A stretch of DNA of 64,000 bases from Pseudoalteromonas espejiana DSM 9414 (lineage in GTDB: Bacteria > Pseudomonadota > Gammaproteobacteria > Enterobacterales > Alteromonadaceae), in the NCBI RefSeq assembly GCF_002221525.1, contig NZ_CP011028.1, forward strand, positions 1,685,001-1,749,000. Direction: 5' to 3'. The position numbers and the translations under genes are program-made. This document shows, in pieces, positions 24,894 through 33,804 of this stretch. How positions within the stretch are numbered: the first letter of the stretch is position 1; the number at the start of each line of letters is the position of its first letter. The notes under the pieces are model-generated. The model was given only the letters and a program-made list of their open reading frames with translations, was not told where the DNA came from and did no database searches.

Positions 24894-27800
24894 ATGTCGG
24901 CTATAAAAATAAACGGGACTTGGCAACGAGTCTCGTCAATAAAAATAAAACAAAACGGGGTGTGGAACGACCACATCGCGTTGTATGCGAGGTTAGACGG
25001 TGCTTGGCACCTGATAGACCTAGCTGCTGAGGCTCAAGGTCCAGCCTACCATGTCTGGAAGGCATACGCTGATGATGCACTCGGCAATGGTATTAGCCTT
25101 TCCCCAGAAGGCAAAGAATACATAGGCTTTGCTGTAGGTCAACGAACGGAAGAACCTGACCTATCAGACCCGTCGCTTTATGATTGGTCCCTAATCAAAG
25201 GTGCGGACGGTAAAGACGTAGACCCCGAAGTCTTAGCAGAAATACTAGAGAAACAGGACGGGTACAATAGTTCGTTATATGATGTTAATGATGGCCTGTC
25301 TACAGTCGAGCAAGCTTTGGCGGACGCTGATTCTCGCTTAAAAGCTGCTGATGTGGCGCTCAGCCAAGCCCTCCAAACCGCACAAGTAGACTTCTCAAGC
25401 TCAGTGGATTCGTTAAATGAGTCTATTGGCGAGGTCGAGAATGATCTGCTAAATCTAGTTAGCCTAAGTGGCGAGCAAGGTTCGTCAATCACGCAGCTTG
25501 AAAATACTACTGATGAACAAGCGCAAAAAATCGCTGTGCTTGAGACTAATGACGGCAGCACTCGCTCACGTGTAGCTTCGTTAGAGTCAACGTCGGACGA
25601 ACAGGCTACACGCTTGTCTAGTCTTGGTGTTTGGGACGGTGAATCGTTCGCTACAATCAAAACGCTGGAAGAAGCCGATGCTGAGAATGCTAGCTTGATC
25701 CGAACACTCGAAACGCGTGGAGAAGAAGCGGATTCTAAGATAGCATCACTTGAGTCTACGTCGTCAAGCCATGCCTCAAGGTTATCTACTGTAGAAACGA
25801 GGTCTACCAATGCTCAGAACCGTGCGGCTGCTCTTGAGGAGACGACGCGAACTCACGCAACTCGGCTTACGAACGTTGAAACGAAAGCGGACGATACCGA
25901 GTCTAAGGTATCTACGTTAGAGCAGACGAGCGAAGGTCATGCAACGCGCTTAACAAACGTTGAAACCAAAGCTACAACGGGTGTTAATAAAGCTAACGCC
26001 GCCCAAGCTTCTGCTGATGTGGCGAATGAAAGCGTTAGCGAAGTAACTAACCGTGTTTCTACGCTGGAAGAAACAAGCGAAGGCCATGCGTCACGTTTAA
26101 CTAATGTTGAGACGAAGGCCACGATTGCTGTATCAAAAGCAGATGCAGCGCAAAGTACAGCAAATAGTGGTGTATCAAAGGCGAATGCTGCGCAAACTTC
26201 GGCGGATAATGCTCAGGACTCGGCGGACAGCGCGAATACAAAGGTTACAGCGGTAACTAACCGTGTTTCTACGCTGGAAGAAACCAGCGAAGGGCATGCG
26301 TCACGTTTAACGAATGTTGAAACAAAAGCCACGTCAGCGGTCACTAAGGCCAATAACGCACAGAGCACGGCAGACACCGGTGTTAGCAAGGCTAACGCAG
26401 CGCAGTCGTCTGCAAATGATGCCAATACGAAGATAACGTCTGTTACTAACCGCGTTTCGACGCTAGAAGAAACAAGCGAAGGCCATGCGTCACGTCTAAC
26501 AAACGTAGAAACCACAGCTAGCAGCGGTGTTAATAAAGCAAATGCAGCGCAGTCTACGGCGAACTCTGCAACTACTAAGGCTAACAACGCGCAAAACACC
26601 GCGAATAGTGGGGTGAGCAAAGCAAATGCTGCACAGGCTAAAGCTGATTCGGCTTACAGCAAAGTTACTGCGGTTACGTCGCGTGTCAGCACCCTTGAAA
26701 GCACGACGGAGACAATGGCAACAAAAGTCGATGAGGTTAGCTTTAGCCGTGCGAACCTTGTAACCCGTGGCGTGTTCGGCTCTAACCTAAGCCGTGGTGG
26801 TTGGACTTCTGGTAGTGTTGTCTCAACGCAGGCCGTTGGCATCCCTACATTGTCGGGTCGCCCGTACGTCCTAAAACTTACGTCTCGTGATTGCTATGAC
26901 TACAACGCTAAGTTCCCGATAAGTGTCGGAGACAAGGTGTATATATCGGCGTGGGTATATACCACGGACACTAATGTTTCGTTTAACATTGGTTTTAGGC
27001 AAGTTCTTGACGGCGTGGAGCAGTCAAGTTGGCCTACGATTATCCGCACGTCTGACCGCTCAGGTAAGTGGGTATACGTAGAAGGAACGTACACGCATAC
27101 AGCCAGCGGCTACAATGGTCTAGCTCCGTTCTTGCAACTTGGTGGTAGTGGTACTATGCCACCGGTATATATTAGTGACATTGTTTACAGTCGTAGTAGC
27201 CATAGTGGTGCGCTAGCTGCTGTCACTGATGAGTCTAAAGCCTATGTTGACCAACAAACAGGTGAGCTAAAGGCTGAACGTGTGATAAAGGCCGATGCTA
27301 ACGGTAAGGTGTCGGGTATCCACTTACTAGCTAAGGGCAGTGGTGCTGATGCTGGCGGTAAGTTGTACTTCCAAGCTGATGAAATAGCTATCGTTCCTCC
27401 TAGCTGGAACCCTAGTACAGAGGCGGGCAAGACGAAGTTCCCGTTCTACTTCTCAGAAGATAGAAGCTTCATGTACCTTGATGAAGCCATGATTCAAAAG
27501 CTTTCTGCGGAAACAATTGATAGTGGTCGATTAGCGGTAGATGGCCTTACAGTGCTGTCTAACGACATTTCAGTGCCAGCGGGTGCTATTAGAGAGCACA
27601 TGATTGACCCTTCGTTCAAAGATGGCATCGTTCGTGTGAACCCGGATGCAACTATTCAAGGCGGTACTAAGTCTGTCTCAGCAACTGGCATAGGCCAAGG
27701 TAAGAAGATTACTGTCCCTGCGCTTGAGTCAGGCGGTAGCGCCCAAACCATGACAATCAGTGTGGTCGGTCCGAATGAGGTTAACCGTAAAGACGTACAG

Positions 27801-30263
27801 TTTGACCTTGAGATGAAGCTAAATGGTGCGCCTTACAACTTCACTAGCGGCCAGTCTAAGATTCGTTTGAGTTCGACTATCACTTATTCGACCGAGGACG
27901 GTGGCACACGCATGTACCGCTCGTCGTTCAAGTTCGAGGACCAAGTAATCTTGCCTGCACCGACAAAGGGCAACGAATACACGTACGAGTTCATCATCAC
28001 AAACATGAGCTTTAGCCCTGCGAACACAAGCACGTACAACTTTGCGGATAAGCTAAAGTTCTCAATCTCTGTGTCTGAGCCTACGGTGTCTAGTGGTGGT
28101 TTCATTACGGACGTTCGCTGGTCTGAGGTTAAGGAAAAGCCAAGTTTTGTGTCACTAGACACAGAGGGGAATAGCTCGTACCCGCGCATGTTCGCTGGCA
28201 ATAATCCTGCGGCCTCTAACGTCTGGCTGCGTGTCCCAGCTACCAGCGGAGGCTTACTCCCTTACAGTAATGGAAATAGCAAACTAGGCACTAGCACTTG
28301 GAAGTTCAAAGAGATCCACTCAGTTAACTTCTATGAGAACGGGACTGCGCTATCGTCTAAATACCTTGGCAAGAGCGCTACAGCAGTCAATGCGAGCAAT
28401 GCTGATAAGCTAGATGGGATTAACTCAAGTCAGTTCCTGCGGAGTGACCAAGGCGGGTCAATCGAGGGTCCACTGACTATTAGACACACTAATGTTCAGT
28501 TAAACCTTGTAGACACAACTTACAGTAATCACTACTGGCAGTTTGACCACCAAAACGGTGTGTTGGGTTTTAGGTATGATGGTGGTGATATAGCCTTTCA
28601 ACTGAATAGAACAGGGGAAGCTGCGTTTAACCACAACTTATCTGCTCCTAGTATTACTGAAGGTGGTACATCATTGTCATCTAAATATCTGGGCAAGACA
28701 GCTACCGCAGTCAACGCGAGTAATGCTGATAAGCTAGATGGCCTCCATGCTTCCGCTTTCTCTCGTAGTGACCACGGCCATACGGGTCTAAGTTCTAACT
28801 CTTGGGGCGGTATAACATCAAAAAACGGCAGTGGTTACATTGACTTTGGCCCCGCGAATACAAGTTACGCGCACATATACACTGATCGTCCAGCTTTTTA
28901 CTTCAATAAAGAGTTGGAGGTGAACGGCAGCCGTGTGTGGCATAACGGCAACACAGGCTCTGTCGCTAAAAAGTCTAGTGCAAACGTGTTCACCGCAGGA
29001 CAACAGATAGACGCGACAGGTACGGTTCTTACGCTTGGCGGTTCTACTAAGCAAAATAGCGCCGACGTTAGCATGTACATAGGTAACTCCATAGGTGACT
29101 ACGGGTTCTACTTCGTGTACCAAGGCTCTAAGGGCGGAAATGATAATGCGCTACTCATACAGTCGACTAATCAGGGCGCACCTAAGAGTATATTTAGCGC
29201 AAAGCAGGACGGTTCAACGACCCTGTACAGCACCACAACCTTTAATTCATCTACTGTGTTCCTTGGGCCTATGTACGTTAGAAACATCATACGTATATTT
29301 TCAAGCAATGGCGCTAATCAGCGAGTAGACACACGGGACGAGGGGGACGAAGGTAGAGCGCATTGGTATGGCCAAACTACATCAGGAGGGACAAGGGCAT
29401 TCAAACATGCTTGGTACGATGGTTCTGATTACGTGAACGTGGACGTTAGTGGTCAAACTGTTAAGTTCTCAGGCGCTGTGGACGCCCAAGGAGGACTGAA
29501 ACAGGACGGCCATACGATACTAAATGGCAGCGACACTTGGGTGCGCACTAAAGGTGATCAAGGTATCTACTTTAGTTCATACGGTGGCGGCTGGCGCATG
29601 ACGGATAGCACTTGGATACGTGCGTATGGTAATAAAATGCTGTACATCGAGAATGGCAGCACATCGTCTATCCGCACTACAGGTGGAGTCCATGCAAACC
29701 AAGGATTCCGTAGGGATAACAACGGTAGCTCATGGATCTCTCAGCGTGACAGTACTCAAGTGGCTGTCTACAACTCTGACGCGGTAAAAACGGACTCGTA
29801 TGCTGCCGCGATAAGACAGAGGCACGCTAGCTACACATGGTCAGTAGGTGGGTTAGGTAATCGTTATTTCGGTTTCTTTTCGTACACCAATTCGCGGACT
29901 AGCAATGGTACTGATGGCTATTTCCGTATGGACTATAGAGGTAACTGTACAGCGAGCGGGACGATGTACGCGCCTGACTTCGTAGCGACTTCTGACAGAC
30001 GTGTTAAGGACAACATCAAGGCTATCCCTGATGCCCTAGAGAAAGTCTGTAAGTTGACGGGCAACACGTACACTCGTAATGACCTAGAAGATAGACCGTC
30101 TGCTGGTGTTATCGCGCAGGAAGTGCAGGAAGTGCTACCGGAGGCGGTGACTGAGACTGATGGGACGCTCCAAGTCGCTCATAATGGTGTGATTGGACTT
30201 CTTGTTGAAGCCGTAAAAGAGCTTACAGCTAAAGTTAATAAATTGGAGGCAAGTAATGGCTGA
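24894..30263 (+). CDS. Giant tail fibre with coiled-coil repeats and S74 chaperone
   Basis: A 1789-aa trimeric fibre. Residues 1-120 form the attachment part. Residues about 130-615 are coiled coil with repeated STLEETSEGHASRLTNVET and ANAAQ blocks. Several beta-rich receptor domains follow, including two copies of a YLGK...NASNADKLDG block (near 1160 and 1270). The last 90 residues are a peptidase S74 intramolecular chaperone: S1700 and K1705 in SDRRVKDNI are the autocleavage pair, with SAGVIAQEVQEVLPEAV and a final helical bundle. The chaperone is expected to cut itself off after trimer folding. Overlaps the next gene by 8 bases. Confidence 0.92.
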   Translation: MSAIKINGTWQRVSSIKIKQNGVWNDHIALYARLDGAWHLIDLAAEAQGPAYHVWKAYADDALGNGISLSPEGKEYIGFAVGQRTEEPDLSDPSLYDWSLIKGADGKDVDPEVLAEILEKQDGYNSSLYDVNDGLSTVEQALADADSRLKAADVALSQALQTAQVDFSSSVDSLNESIGEVENDLLNLVSLSGEQGSSITQLENTTDEQAQKIAVLETNDGSTRSRVASLESTSDEQATRLSSLGVWDGESFATIKTLEEADAENASLIRTLETRGEEADSKIASLESTSSSHASRLSTVETRSTNAQNRAAALEETTRTHATRLTNVETKADDTESKVSTLEQTSEGHATRLTNVETKATTGVNKANAAQASADVANESVSEVTNRVSTLEETSEGHASRLTNVETKATIAVSKADAAQSTANSGVSKANAAQTSADNAQDSADSANTKVTAVTNRVSTLEETSEGHASRLTNVETKATSAVTKANNAQSTADTGVSKANAAQSSANDANTKITSVTNRVSTLEETSEGHASRLTNVETTASSGVNKANAAQSTANSATTKANNAQNTANSGVSKANAAQAKADSAYSKVTAVTSRVSTLESTTETMATKVDEVSFSRANLVTRGVFGSNLSRGGWTSGSVVSTQAVGIPTLSGRPYVLKLTSRDCYDYNAKFPISVGDKVYISAWVYTTDTNVSFNIGFRQVLDGVEQSSWPTIIRTSDRSGKWVYVEGTYTHTASGYNGLAPFLQLGGSGTMPPVYISDIVYSRSSHSGALAAVTDESKAYVDQQTGELKAERVIKADANGKVSGIHLLAKGSGADAGGKLYFQADEIAIVPPSWNPSTEAGKTKFPFYFSEDRSFMYLDEAMIQKLSAETIDSGRLAVDGLTVLSNDISVPAGAIREHMIDPSFKDGIVRVNPDATIQGGTKSVSATGIGQGKKITVPALESGGSAQTMTISVVGPNEVNRKDVQFDLEMKLNGAPYNFTSGQSKIRLSSTITYSTEDGGTRMYRSSFKFEDQVILPAPTKGNEYTYEFIITNMSFSPANTSTYNFADKLKFSISVSEPTVSSGGFITDVRWSEVKEKPSFVSLDTEGNSSYPRMFAGNNPAASNVWLRVPATSGGLLPYSNGNSKLGTSTWKFKEIHSVNFYENGTALSSKYLGKSATAVNASNADKLDGINSSQFLRSDQGGSIEGPLTIRHTNVQLNLVDTTYSNHYWQFDHQNGVLGFRYDGGDIAFQLNRTGEAAFNHNLSAPSITEGGTSLSSKYLGKTATAVNASNADKLDGLHASAFSRSDHGHTGLSSNSWGGITSKNGSGYIDFGPANTSYAHIYTDRPAFYFNKELEVNGSRVWHNGNTGSVAKKSSANVFTAGQQIDATGTVLTLGGSTKQNSADVSMYIGNSIGDYGFYFVYQGSKGGNDNALLIQSTNQGAPKSIFSAKQDGSTTLYSTTTFNSSTVFLGPMYVRNIIRIFSSNGANQRVDTRDEGDEGRAHWYGQTTSGGTRAFKHAWYDGSDYVNVDVSGQTVKFSGAVDAQGGLKQDGHTILNGSDTWVRTKGDQGIYFSSYGGGWRMTDSTWIRAYGNKMLYIENGSTSSIRTTGGVHANQGFRRDNNGSSWISQRDSTQVAVYNSDAVKTDSYAAAIRQRHASYTWSVGGLGNRYFGFFSYTNSRTSNGTDGYFRMDYRGNCTASGTMYAPDFVATSDRRVKDNIKAIPDALEKVCKLTGNTYTRNDLEDRPSAGVIAQEVQEVLPEAVTETDGTLQVAHNGVIGLLVEAVKELTAKVNKLEASNG
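25906..26506 (+). repeat. Imperfect coding repeats in the fibre coiled coil
   Basis: A roughly 50-base block encoding STLEETSEGHASRLTNVET recurs with starts near 25915, 26056, 26266 and 26455, so spacing is irregular (about 140, 210 and 190 bases). Copies differ mainly at third codon positions. They sit in one open frame, so the rod can lengthen or shorten by recombination while staying in frame. Confidence 0.85.
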
Positions 30264-31509
30264 TACCATTGAAATCGAGATTGATAGAGGGCGTCTAAAC
30301 GACGTCCCCTACACCATATACGTAGAGCGCGGCACTATCGTTAGGTTTGCTAATATCAGCAGCCTAACGGCGCTGCATGTTCGTGGGTTCTCTAGCAGCT
30401 ATTGGACAAGTACGTCCACGGCCGTAGTGGAGAATGGCTCACCTAAGACGTACTATGTTAAGAGTAATGCTCCAATTAGCACTGACCAGCTAGAGGTGTA
30501 TGACCCGTCGAATAAGTCGACACGGAGCTTCACAATACAGGTCGTCTCGTCAATAGATAAGCCGAACCCCTATTGGATGTCGCCAAGCACCATAGATACA
30601 TCATATTCGGGGCTCAACGCAAATGAGTTCGTGGTGAGCCAAACCTATAGGCTCGCGACAGAGGATAGAACGGTGGTGCACTTGCGCAGCGATAACCCCG
30701 AAGTGCGTTTTAGACTCATAGATGGCAGCTTTGAGGGTAATTGGGTGACGGACTTGTTCATGAACTCCGTTTACCGTCGAGACTTCCAGATCGCGTATAG
30801 AGCACCGACCGAAGCTTTTACCACTAAGACAGTAACGGTTCGGATAGGCAGCCGTACGTACACTGTTAGCCTAAGCACCGACCGAGAGCTTGTCCCCGCA
30901 AGCCACCATGTTATAAGCCTTGGGCATACGTCGGGTAGTATATCGCTACTTGATATTAAAAATTTTTTCGGAGGGGACGGCAACCTTAGAGACTACTTTA
31001 GGAAAGGGCGGAACGTCCCCGATATGGCTGCCAATTCAGGTATCCCAACGTCAGGGGATTTGCGCATTACCGACTTTAGGGGTGCGGCCACAGCATTTTT
31101 TATTGCTGTCCACCCGTCGGATAAACCTTTCCGCCAGCTGAGCACTTCCTATGGCACAAGGAGTGTGGGCGTGGGCTGGAACATTTGGAGCGGTGAAGTT
31201 GACGATTGGGATTTGGGATATAGTAAGTTTATCAAGGACAACGCGGAGTTCAGGTACACGCTTAGCTACCAGTTCGGCAGTGGCTATGGGACGACTAACC
31301 CCGCTGTAAAACCCAAGCTATCGTCAAATACCGGTAGCCCAGGCACTTGGTCATCATCGAACAAGTCGGTGAGTGTCACAGTTACAGCGCAAAAACGTGA
31401 AGAATTTAGGGTTATCTGCACAGTGACAATGTATGCTAGGCACAAGAATTACCCTGATAAGACGCTGAGCACTTCTGCCAGTGTTACCGTACGCGCCGTT
31501 GGAACGTAG
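30256..31509 (+). CDS. Fibre-tip/adhesin-like tail protein
   Basis: A 417-aa beta-rich protein with an ATG at 30256 and GGAGG site at 30244-30248. Residues about 220-275 carry the short-fibre signature SGSISLLDIKNFFG, then LRDYFRKGRNVPD, then IPTSGDLRITDFRGA, which recurs at the tips of many phage tail proteins. The flanking parts look like two immunoglobulin-like modules (around 10-100 and 310-415). It overlaps the giant fibre gene by 8 bases, so production is coupled. Likely a tip or side adhesin; receptor unknown. Confidence 0.72.
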   Translation: MADTIEIEIDRGRLNDVPYTIYVERGTIVRFANISSLTALHVRGFSSSYWTSTSTAVVENGSPKTYYVKSNAPISTDQLEVYDPSNKSTRSFTIQVVSSIDKPNPYWMSPSTIDTSYSGLNANEFVVSQTYRLATEDRTVVHLRSDNPEVRFRLIDGSFEGNWVTDLFMNSVYRRDFQIAYRAPTEAFTTKTVTVRIGSRTYTVSLSTDRELVPASHHVISLGHTSGSISLLDIKNFFGGDGNLRDYFRKGRNVPDMAANSGIPTSGDLRITDFRGAATAFFIAVHPSDKPFRQLSTSYGTRSVGVGWNIWSGEVDDWDLGYSKFIKDNAEFRYTLSYQFGSGYGTTNPAVKPKLSSNTGSPGTWSSSNKSVSVTVTAQKREEFRVICTVTMYARHKNYPDKTLSTSASVTVRAVGT

Positions 31510-31518
31510 CTATATTTT

Positions 31519-31573
31519 AACAGTGATACTACTTTTTTAGTGAGTAGTAGCGCGTTATAATCGTGGCTCACTA
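31519..31573 (+). promoter_or_regulatory. Phage promoter/operator box, copy 6, with flanking inverted repeats
   Basis: AACAGTGATACTACT (31519-31533) keeps the left arm and TACT core. The right arm is replaced by TACTACT (31527-31533) pairing with AGTAGTA (31543-31549). A clean TATAAT lies at 31556-31561, enclosed by TAGTGAG (31538-31544) and CTCACTA (31567-31573). It precedes the last small structural genes. Confidence 0.5.
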
Positions 31574-31591
31574 ATAATAAGAGGCTTAAAA

Positions 31592-31945
31592 ATGTTTACA
31601 GCAGCATTTACAGACCCACAGGGTACTGAGTTTGAAGCAGCAGTGTTTCAGGTTATCCGCTCAGACTTTACGGCGAACACAAGCGAAGCGTATGTATATG
31701 ATATTCGCGAGGGTAATGGCACGATTGAGTCGGAAAACGCAAGCTTTTCGCTTAACTACCGCATTGGCTACTGGCCGTCGCAGGCGTCAAAGGATAATGG
31801 TGCAGCGCCATATATCCTAATCGACACTGAAACGTACAATGCGGATTTCGCTAGCTATGCGCTACCAGCCGAACAGTACAGCGGGCTAAGTGCGGAAGAA
31901 GCGGCGGAGCTTCACTGCAGGACAGAAGTGATCGGGGTTGAATAA
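31592..31945 (+). CDS. Hypothetical protein downstream of fibre genes
   Basis: A 117-aa protein with an AGAGG-like site and its own promoter box upstream. The sequence is beta-rich and acidic (TDPQGTEFEAAVFQV, then SFSLNYRIGYWPS), ending in a short helix. Genes in this spot often encode fibre-assembly factors or cell-surface decorating proteins, but no motif supports either. It is coupled to the next gene by a one-base overlap. Confidence 0.65.
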   Translation: MFTAAFTDPQGTEFEAAVFQVIRSDFTANTSEAYVYDIREGNGTIESENASFSLNYRIGYWPSQASKDNGAAPYILIDTETYNADFASYALPAEQYSGLSAEEAAELHCRTEVIGVE

Positions 31946-32142
31946 TGGATGAAGTACAAAAGCTACAAGCTGAGGTTATTCGACTAAAGGCGCGTGTCCT
32001 AGATGCGCAGGACGAGCAGCGTGGGCTGTCTGAGGTTCTAGGCGCTATCGCAAAGCGTGTCGGGTTCAAGGGGCAGAGTTTAGCCGAATTGGTTGAGGCT
32101 GTACCTGTTGTCGAGCAAACGAGTGAGGTGGAAAGTGCCTAA
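31945..32142 (+). CDS. Short coiled-coil protein
   Basis: A 65-aa protein starting on the last base of the previous stop. Residues 1-35 have clear heptads (VQKLQAEVIRLKARVLDAQ), and the rest is a short helix and acidic tail. No membrane segment, so it is not a spanin of the usual form. It is probably an oligomeric accessory or assembly factor. Confidence 0.6.
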   Translation: MDEVQKLQAEVIRLKARVLDAQDEQRGLSEVLGAIAKRVGFKGQSLAELVEAVPVVEQTSEVESA

Positions 32143-32293
32143 ATTTTTCGCTTTTCTAGTAGCACGTCTATTAACAACCAAGTTCCTTACAAAGCTGTTC
32201 CTAACGTTGTCGGGAATCCTAGTTGAAAAGACAAAGGTTAAGTGGGACGACAAGCTACACAAAATTGTCAAAGAAGCGCTGGAAGATAAGTAG
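32135..32293 (+). CDS. Small hydrophobic/amphipathic phage protein
   Basis: A 52-aa product from GTG 32135, preferred because GAGG at 32125-32128 is well placed; a longer in-frame version would start inside the previous gene. The first 30 residues are hydrophobic with interspersed Lys (FLVARLLTTKFLTKLFLTL) and the end is charged (KWDDKLHKIVKEALEDK). This pattern recurs in small proteins near phage lysis or fibre genes. A holin-like membrane role is possible but unproven. It is the last gene before a strong terminator. Confidence 0.55.
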   Translation: MPKFFAFLVARLLTTKFLTKLFLTLSGILVEKTKVKWDDKLHKIVKEALEDK

Positions 32294-32309
32294 CGCAAGA
32301 AGATTATAA

Positions 32310-32340
32310 CCCCGCCTAGTGTTCTAGGCGGGGCTTTTTT
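32310..32340 (+). terminator. Terminator closing the late operon
   Basis: The perfect 10-bp stem CCCCGCCTAG/CTAGGCGGGG with a four-base loop is followed by TTTTTT. It isolates the integrase from late transcription. Confidence 0.92.
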
Positions 32341-32419
32341 ATGCCAAAAACGTAGACACAAAGATCCCCGTACTTTAATCTTAATAGCGGGGGGTAATCA
32401 CTATCAGGAGTATGACCAT

Positions 32420-33601
32420 ATGAGTGATTTAGAATTACCCAAGGGTATAACAATACACAGAGACAAGCTGCGTATTGCGTTTCGCCCACCGAATGAAAAG
32501 AACCAGTGGAAACGATCATTAGGAATACCACCGACGAAGGCAAATATCAAGGCCGCAGAGCAAATGTTGAACGCCATTAGGCGAGATATTAGCTTAGGTC
32601 AATTTGATTTGTCACAGTATTTCCCGAACGACCCAAGTTTGAAAAAAGACGAGCGGATGCTGGGGCCAATTATCAGGGAACACTTCATCAAGGCCAAAAA
32701 AGGCCGCGTTAAGGGTTCTACCCATAATTCATACAGTATTAGGGCGGAGTGGGTGATAGAGAACTACGGCCACATAGATGCGGCAAATGTCTCACCAAAA
32801 GAGGCTATGGAACTCAGGGAGGGTATTATCAGTAAATCGCCGTCCCCCGAGATAGCGACTTTTAGACTGTGGCTTATACGTTTCGCAGTGACACGCGCAG
32901 TAAGAGCACTTGTTCTTGAGGAAGATAGGTTTGGCCCCATGCTTGACTCAGTAGAGTCAAAGTCTAAGGCTTTAACGCTTGAGGGGCTACGTAAAGGTAT
33001 TGAGGCTAATGAGGTGTTCACTATTGATGAAGCCGAGCGGATAGTAAAGGCTTGTTCAAGCGAAAACCGTAAGCGACTAGTTACTTTTCTTTTCTGGTCT
33101 GGTTTAAGACCAGGGGAGGCAGCAGCATTAAGGAGAGAGGACATATGTCTACCGTATATAATTGTAAAACGCACTTTAACCCAGTACGGCGACGAACAAT
33201 CGCCGAAGAGTGGCCGAGCAAGAAAGATATACCTTCCGTCCTCCGCGAGATTGGCCTTAGAACAAGAATTGCGGAGTCACGATTCCGAGAGGGCTTGGGT
33301 GACGAGCTTGGGGAAACCTTACACGTCGTCAAGACTCTTCACCACCAAACATTGGAAAAGGATACTTGACAAGGCGGGCTTAGCCTACCTAGCGCCTTAC
33401 ACTACTCGACACAGCTTTGCTAGTTGGATGCTAAAAGCTGGTGAACCTGAGTCGACAGTTGCAGCCCATTTAGGGCATACTGATACCGCAATGATTCGTA
33501 GGGTGTATGGGAAATTCATTCCAGACGCTAAACCTGTTTGGACCCTTGATGACCCCAAAAAAGTTGAGATAGTTAAAAACTCAATGATTTCAAAATCCTA
33601 G
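32420..33601 (+). CDS. int: Tyrosine recombinase integrase
   Basis: A 393-aa integrase that should recombine attP with attB. The N-terminus (KGITIHRDKLRIAF) is an arm-type DNA-binding domain of the DUF3596 style and residues 80-180 form the core-binding helices. The catalytic domain shows R230 in SGLRPGEA, a Lys in the beta hairpin (SPKSGRARK), R330 in PYTTRHSFAS, H353 in LGHTD and the nucleophile Y363 in RVYGKF. The usual first His of HxxR is Tyr here (Y327), as in a known integrase subgroup. An AGGAG site precedes the ATG, and a CCCCG/CGGGG stem (32366-32392) lies in the leader. Confidence 0.95.
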   Translation: MSDLELPKGITIHRDKLRIAFRPPNEKNQWKRSLGIPPTKANIKAAEQMLNAIRRDISLGQFDLSQYFPNDPSLKKDERMLGPIIREHFIKAKKGRVKGSTHNSYSIRAEWVIENYGHIDAANVSPKEAMELREGIISKSPSPEIATFRLWLIRFAVTRAVRALVLEEDRFGPMLDSVESKSKALTLEGLRKGIEANEVFTIDEAERIVKACSSENRKRLVTFLFWSGLRPGEAAALRREDICLPYIIVKRTLTQYGDEQSPKSGRARKIYLPSSARLALEQELRSHDSERAWVTSLGKPYTSSRLFTTKHWKRILDKAGLAYLAPYTTRHSFASWMLKAGEPESTVAAHLGHTDTAMIRRVYGKFIPDAKPVWTLDDPKKVEIVKNSMISKS

Positions 33602-33804
33602 ATGAACTGCTCCTAAAAAGATATGTTTTAAGCACACATACTTGAATCCCAAGGCGCTGCTTAAAGCGCCTTTTTTTATGTTTAAATTTTACCTCGCTGA
33701 GGTTTTCTTCGATTAAAAAATAGTCGCCTTTGTTGTTTCTTACCTTGCGTTTATAGGCTAGATTTGTTTTTATAATAGAAACATAATCTAGGATGGATAA
33801 ATCG
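33602..33804. other. Probable attachment-site region, prophage-host border
   Basis: The sequence changes from phage to host composition between the integrase stop and the first host gene. With an integrase reading toward this border, one att site should lie here. No tRNA or gene 3' end is visible, so the target looks intergenic. The exact core cannot be defined because the other prophage end is outside the window. Confidence 0.45.
33651..33677 (+). terminator. Terminator after integrase
   Basis: The 8-bp stem AAGGCGCT/AGCGCCTT has a six-base loop and a run of seven T bases. It may be phage or host in origin. Confidence 0.85.

Larger units (their letters stand above)
1..33680. mobile_element. 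Temperate podovirus-like prophage, right part
   Basis: A continuous block of phage morphogenesis genes, nearly all on the plus strand with overlapping or touching ends, runs from the window edge to a tyrosine integrase. Base composition and codon choice change sharply after the integrase: the genes beyond are clearly more AT-rich and are host housekeeping genes. The left end (early genes, repressor, other att site) is outside the window. The right limit is set loosely at the terminator after the integrase because no att duplication can be seen without the left end. Bases 1-97 hold no complete gene; two frames stay open to stops at 45 and 90 and could be the end of an upstream gene. Confidence 0.93.

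Noticed and set aside
25906..26740. CRISPR-like regular repeats
   Set aside because: Repeats are coding, diverged at third positions and unevenly spaced, with no unique spacers or cas genes.
33602..33804. tRNA gene as integration target
   Set aside because: I looked for a cloverleaf, GGTTC-type T-arm and CCA-end pattern and saw none.
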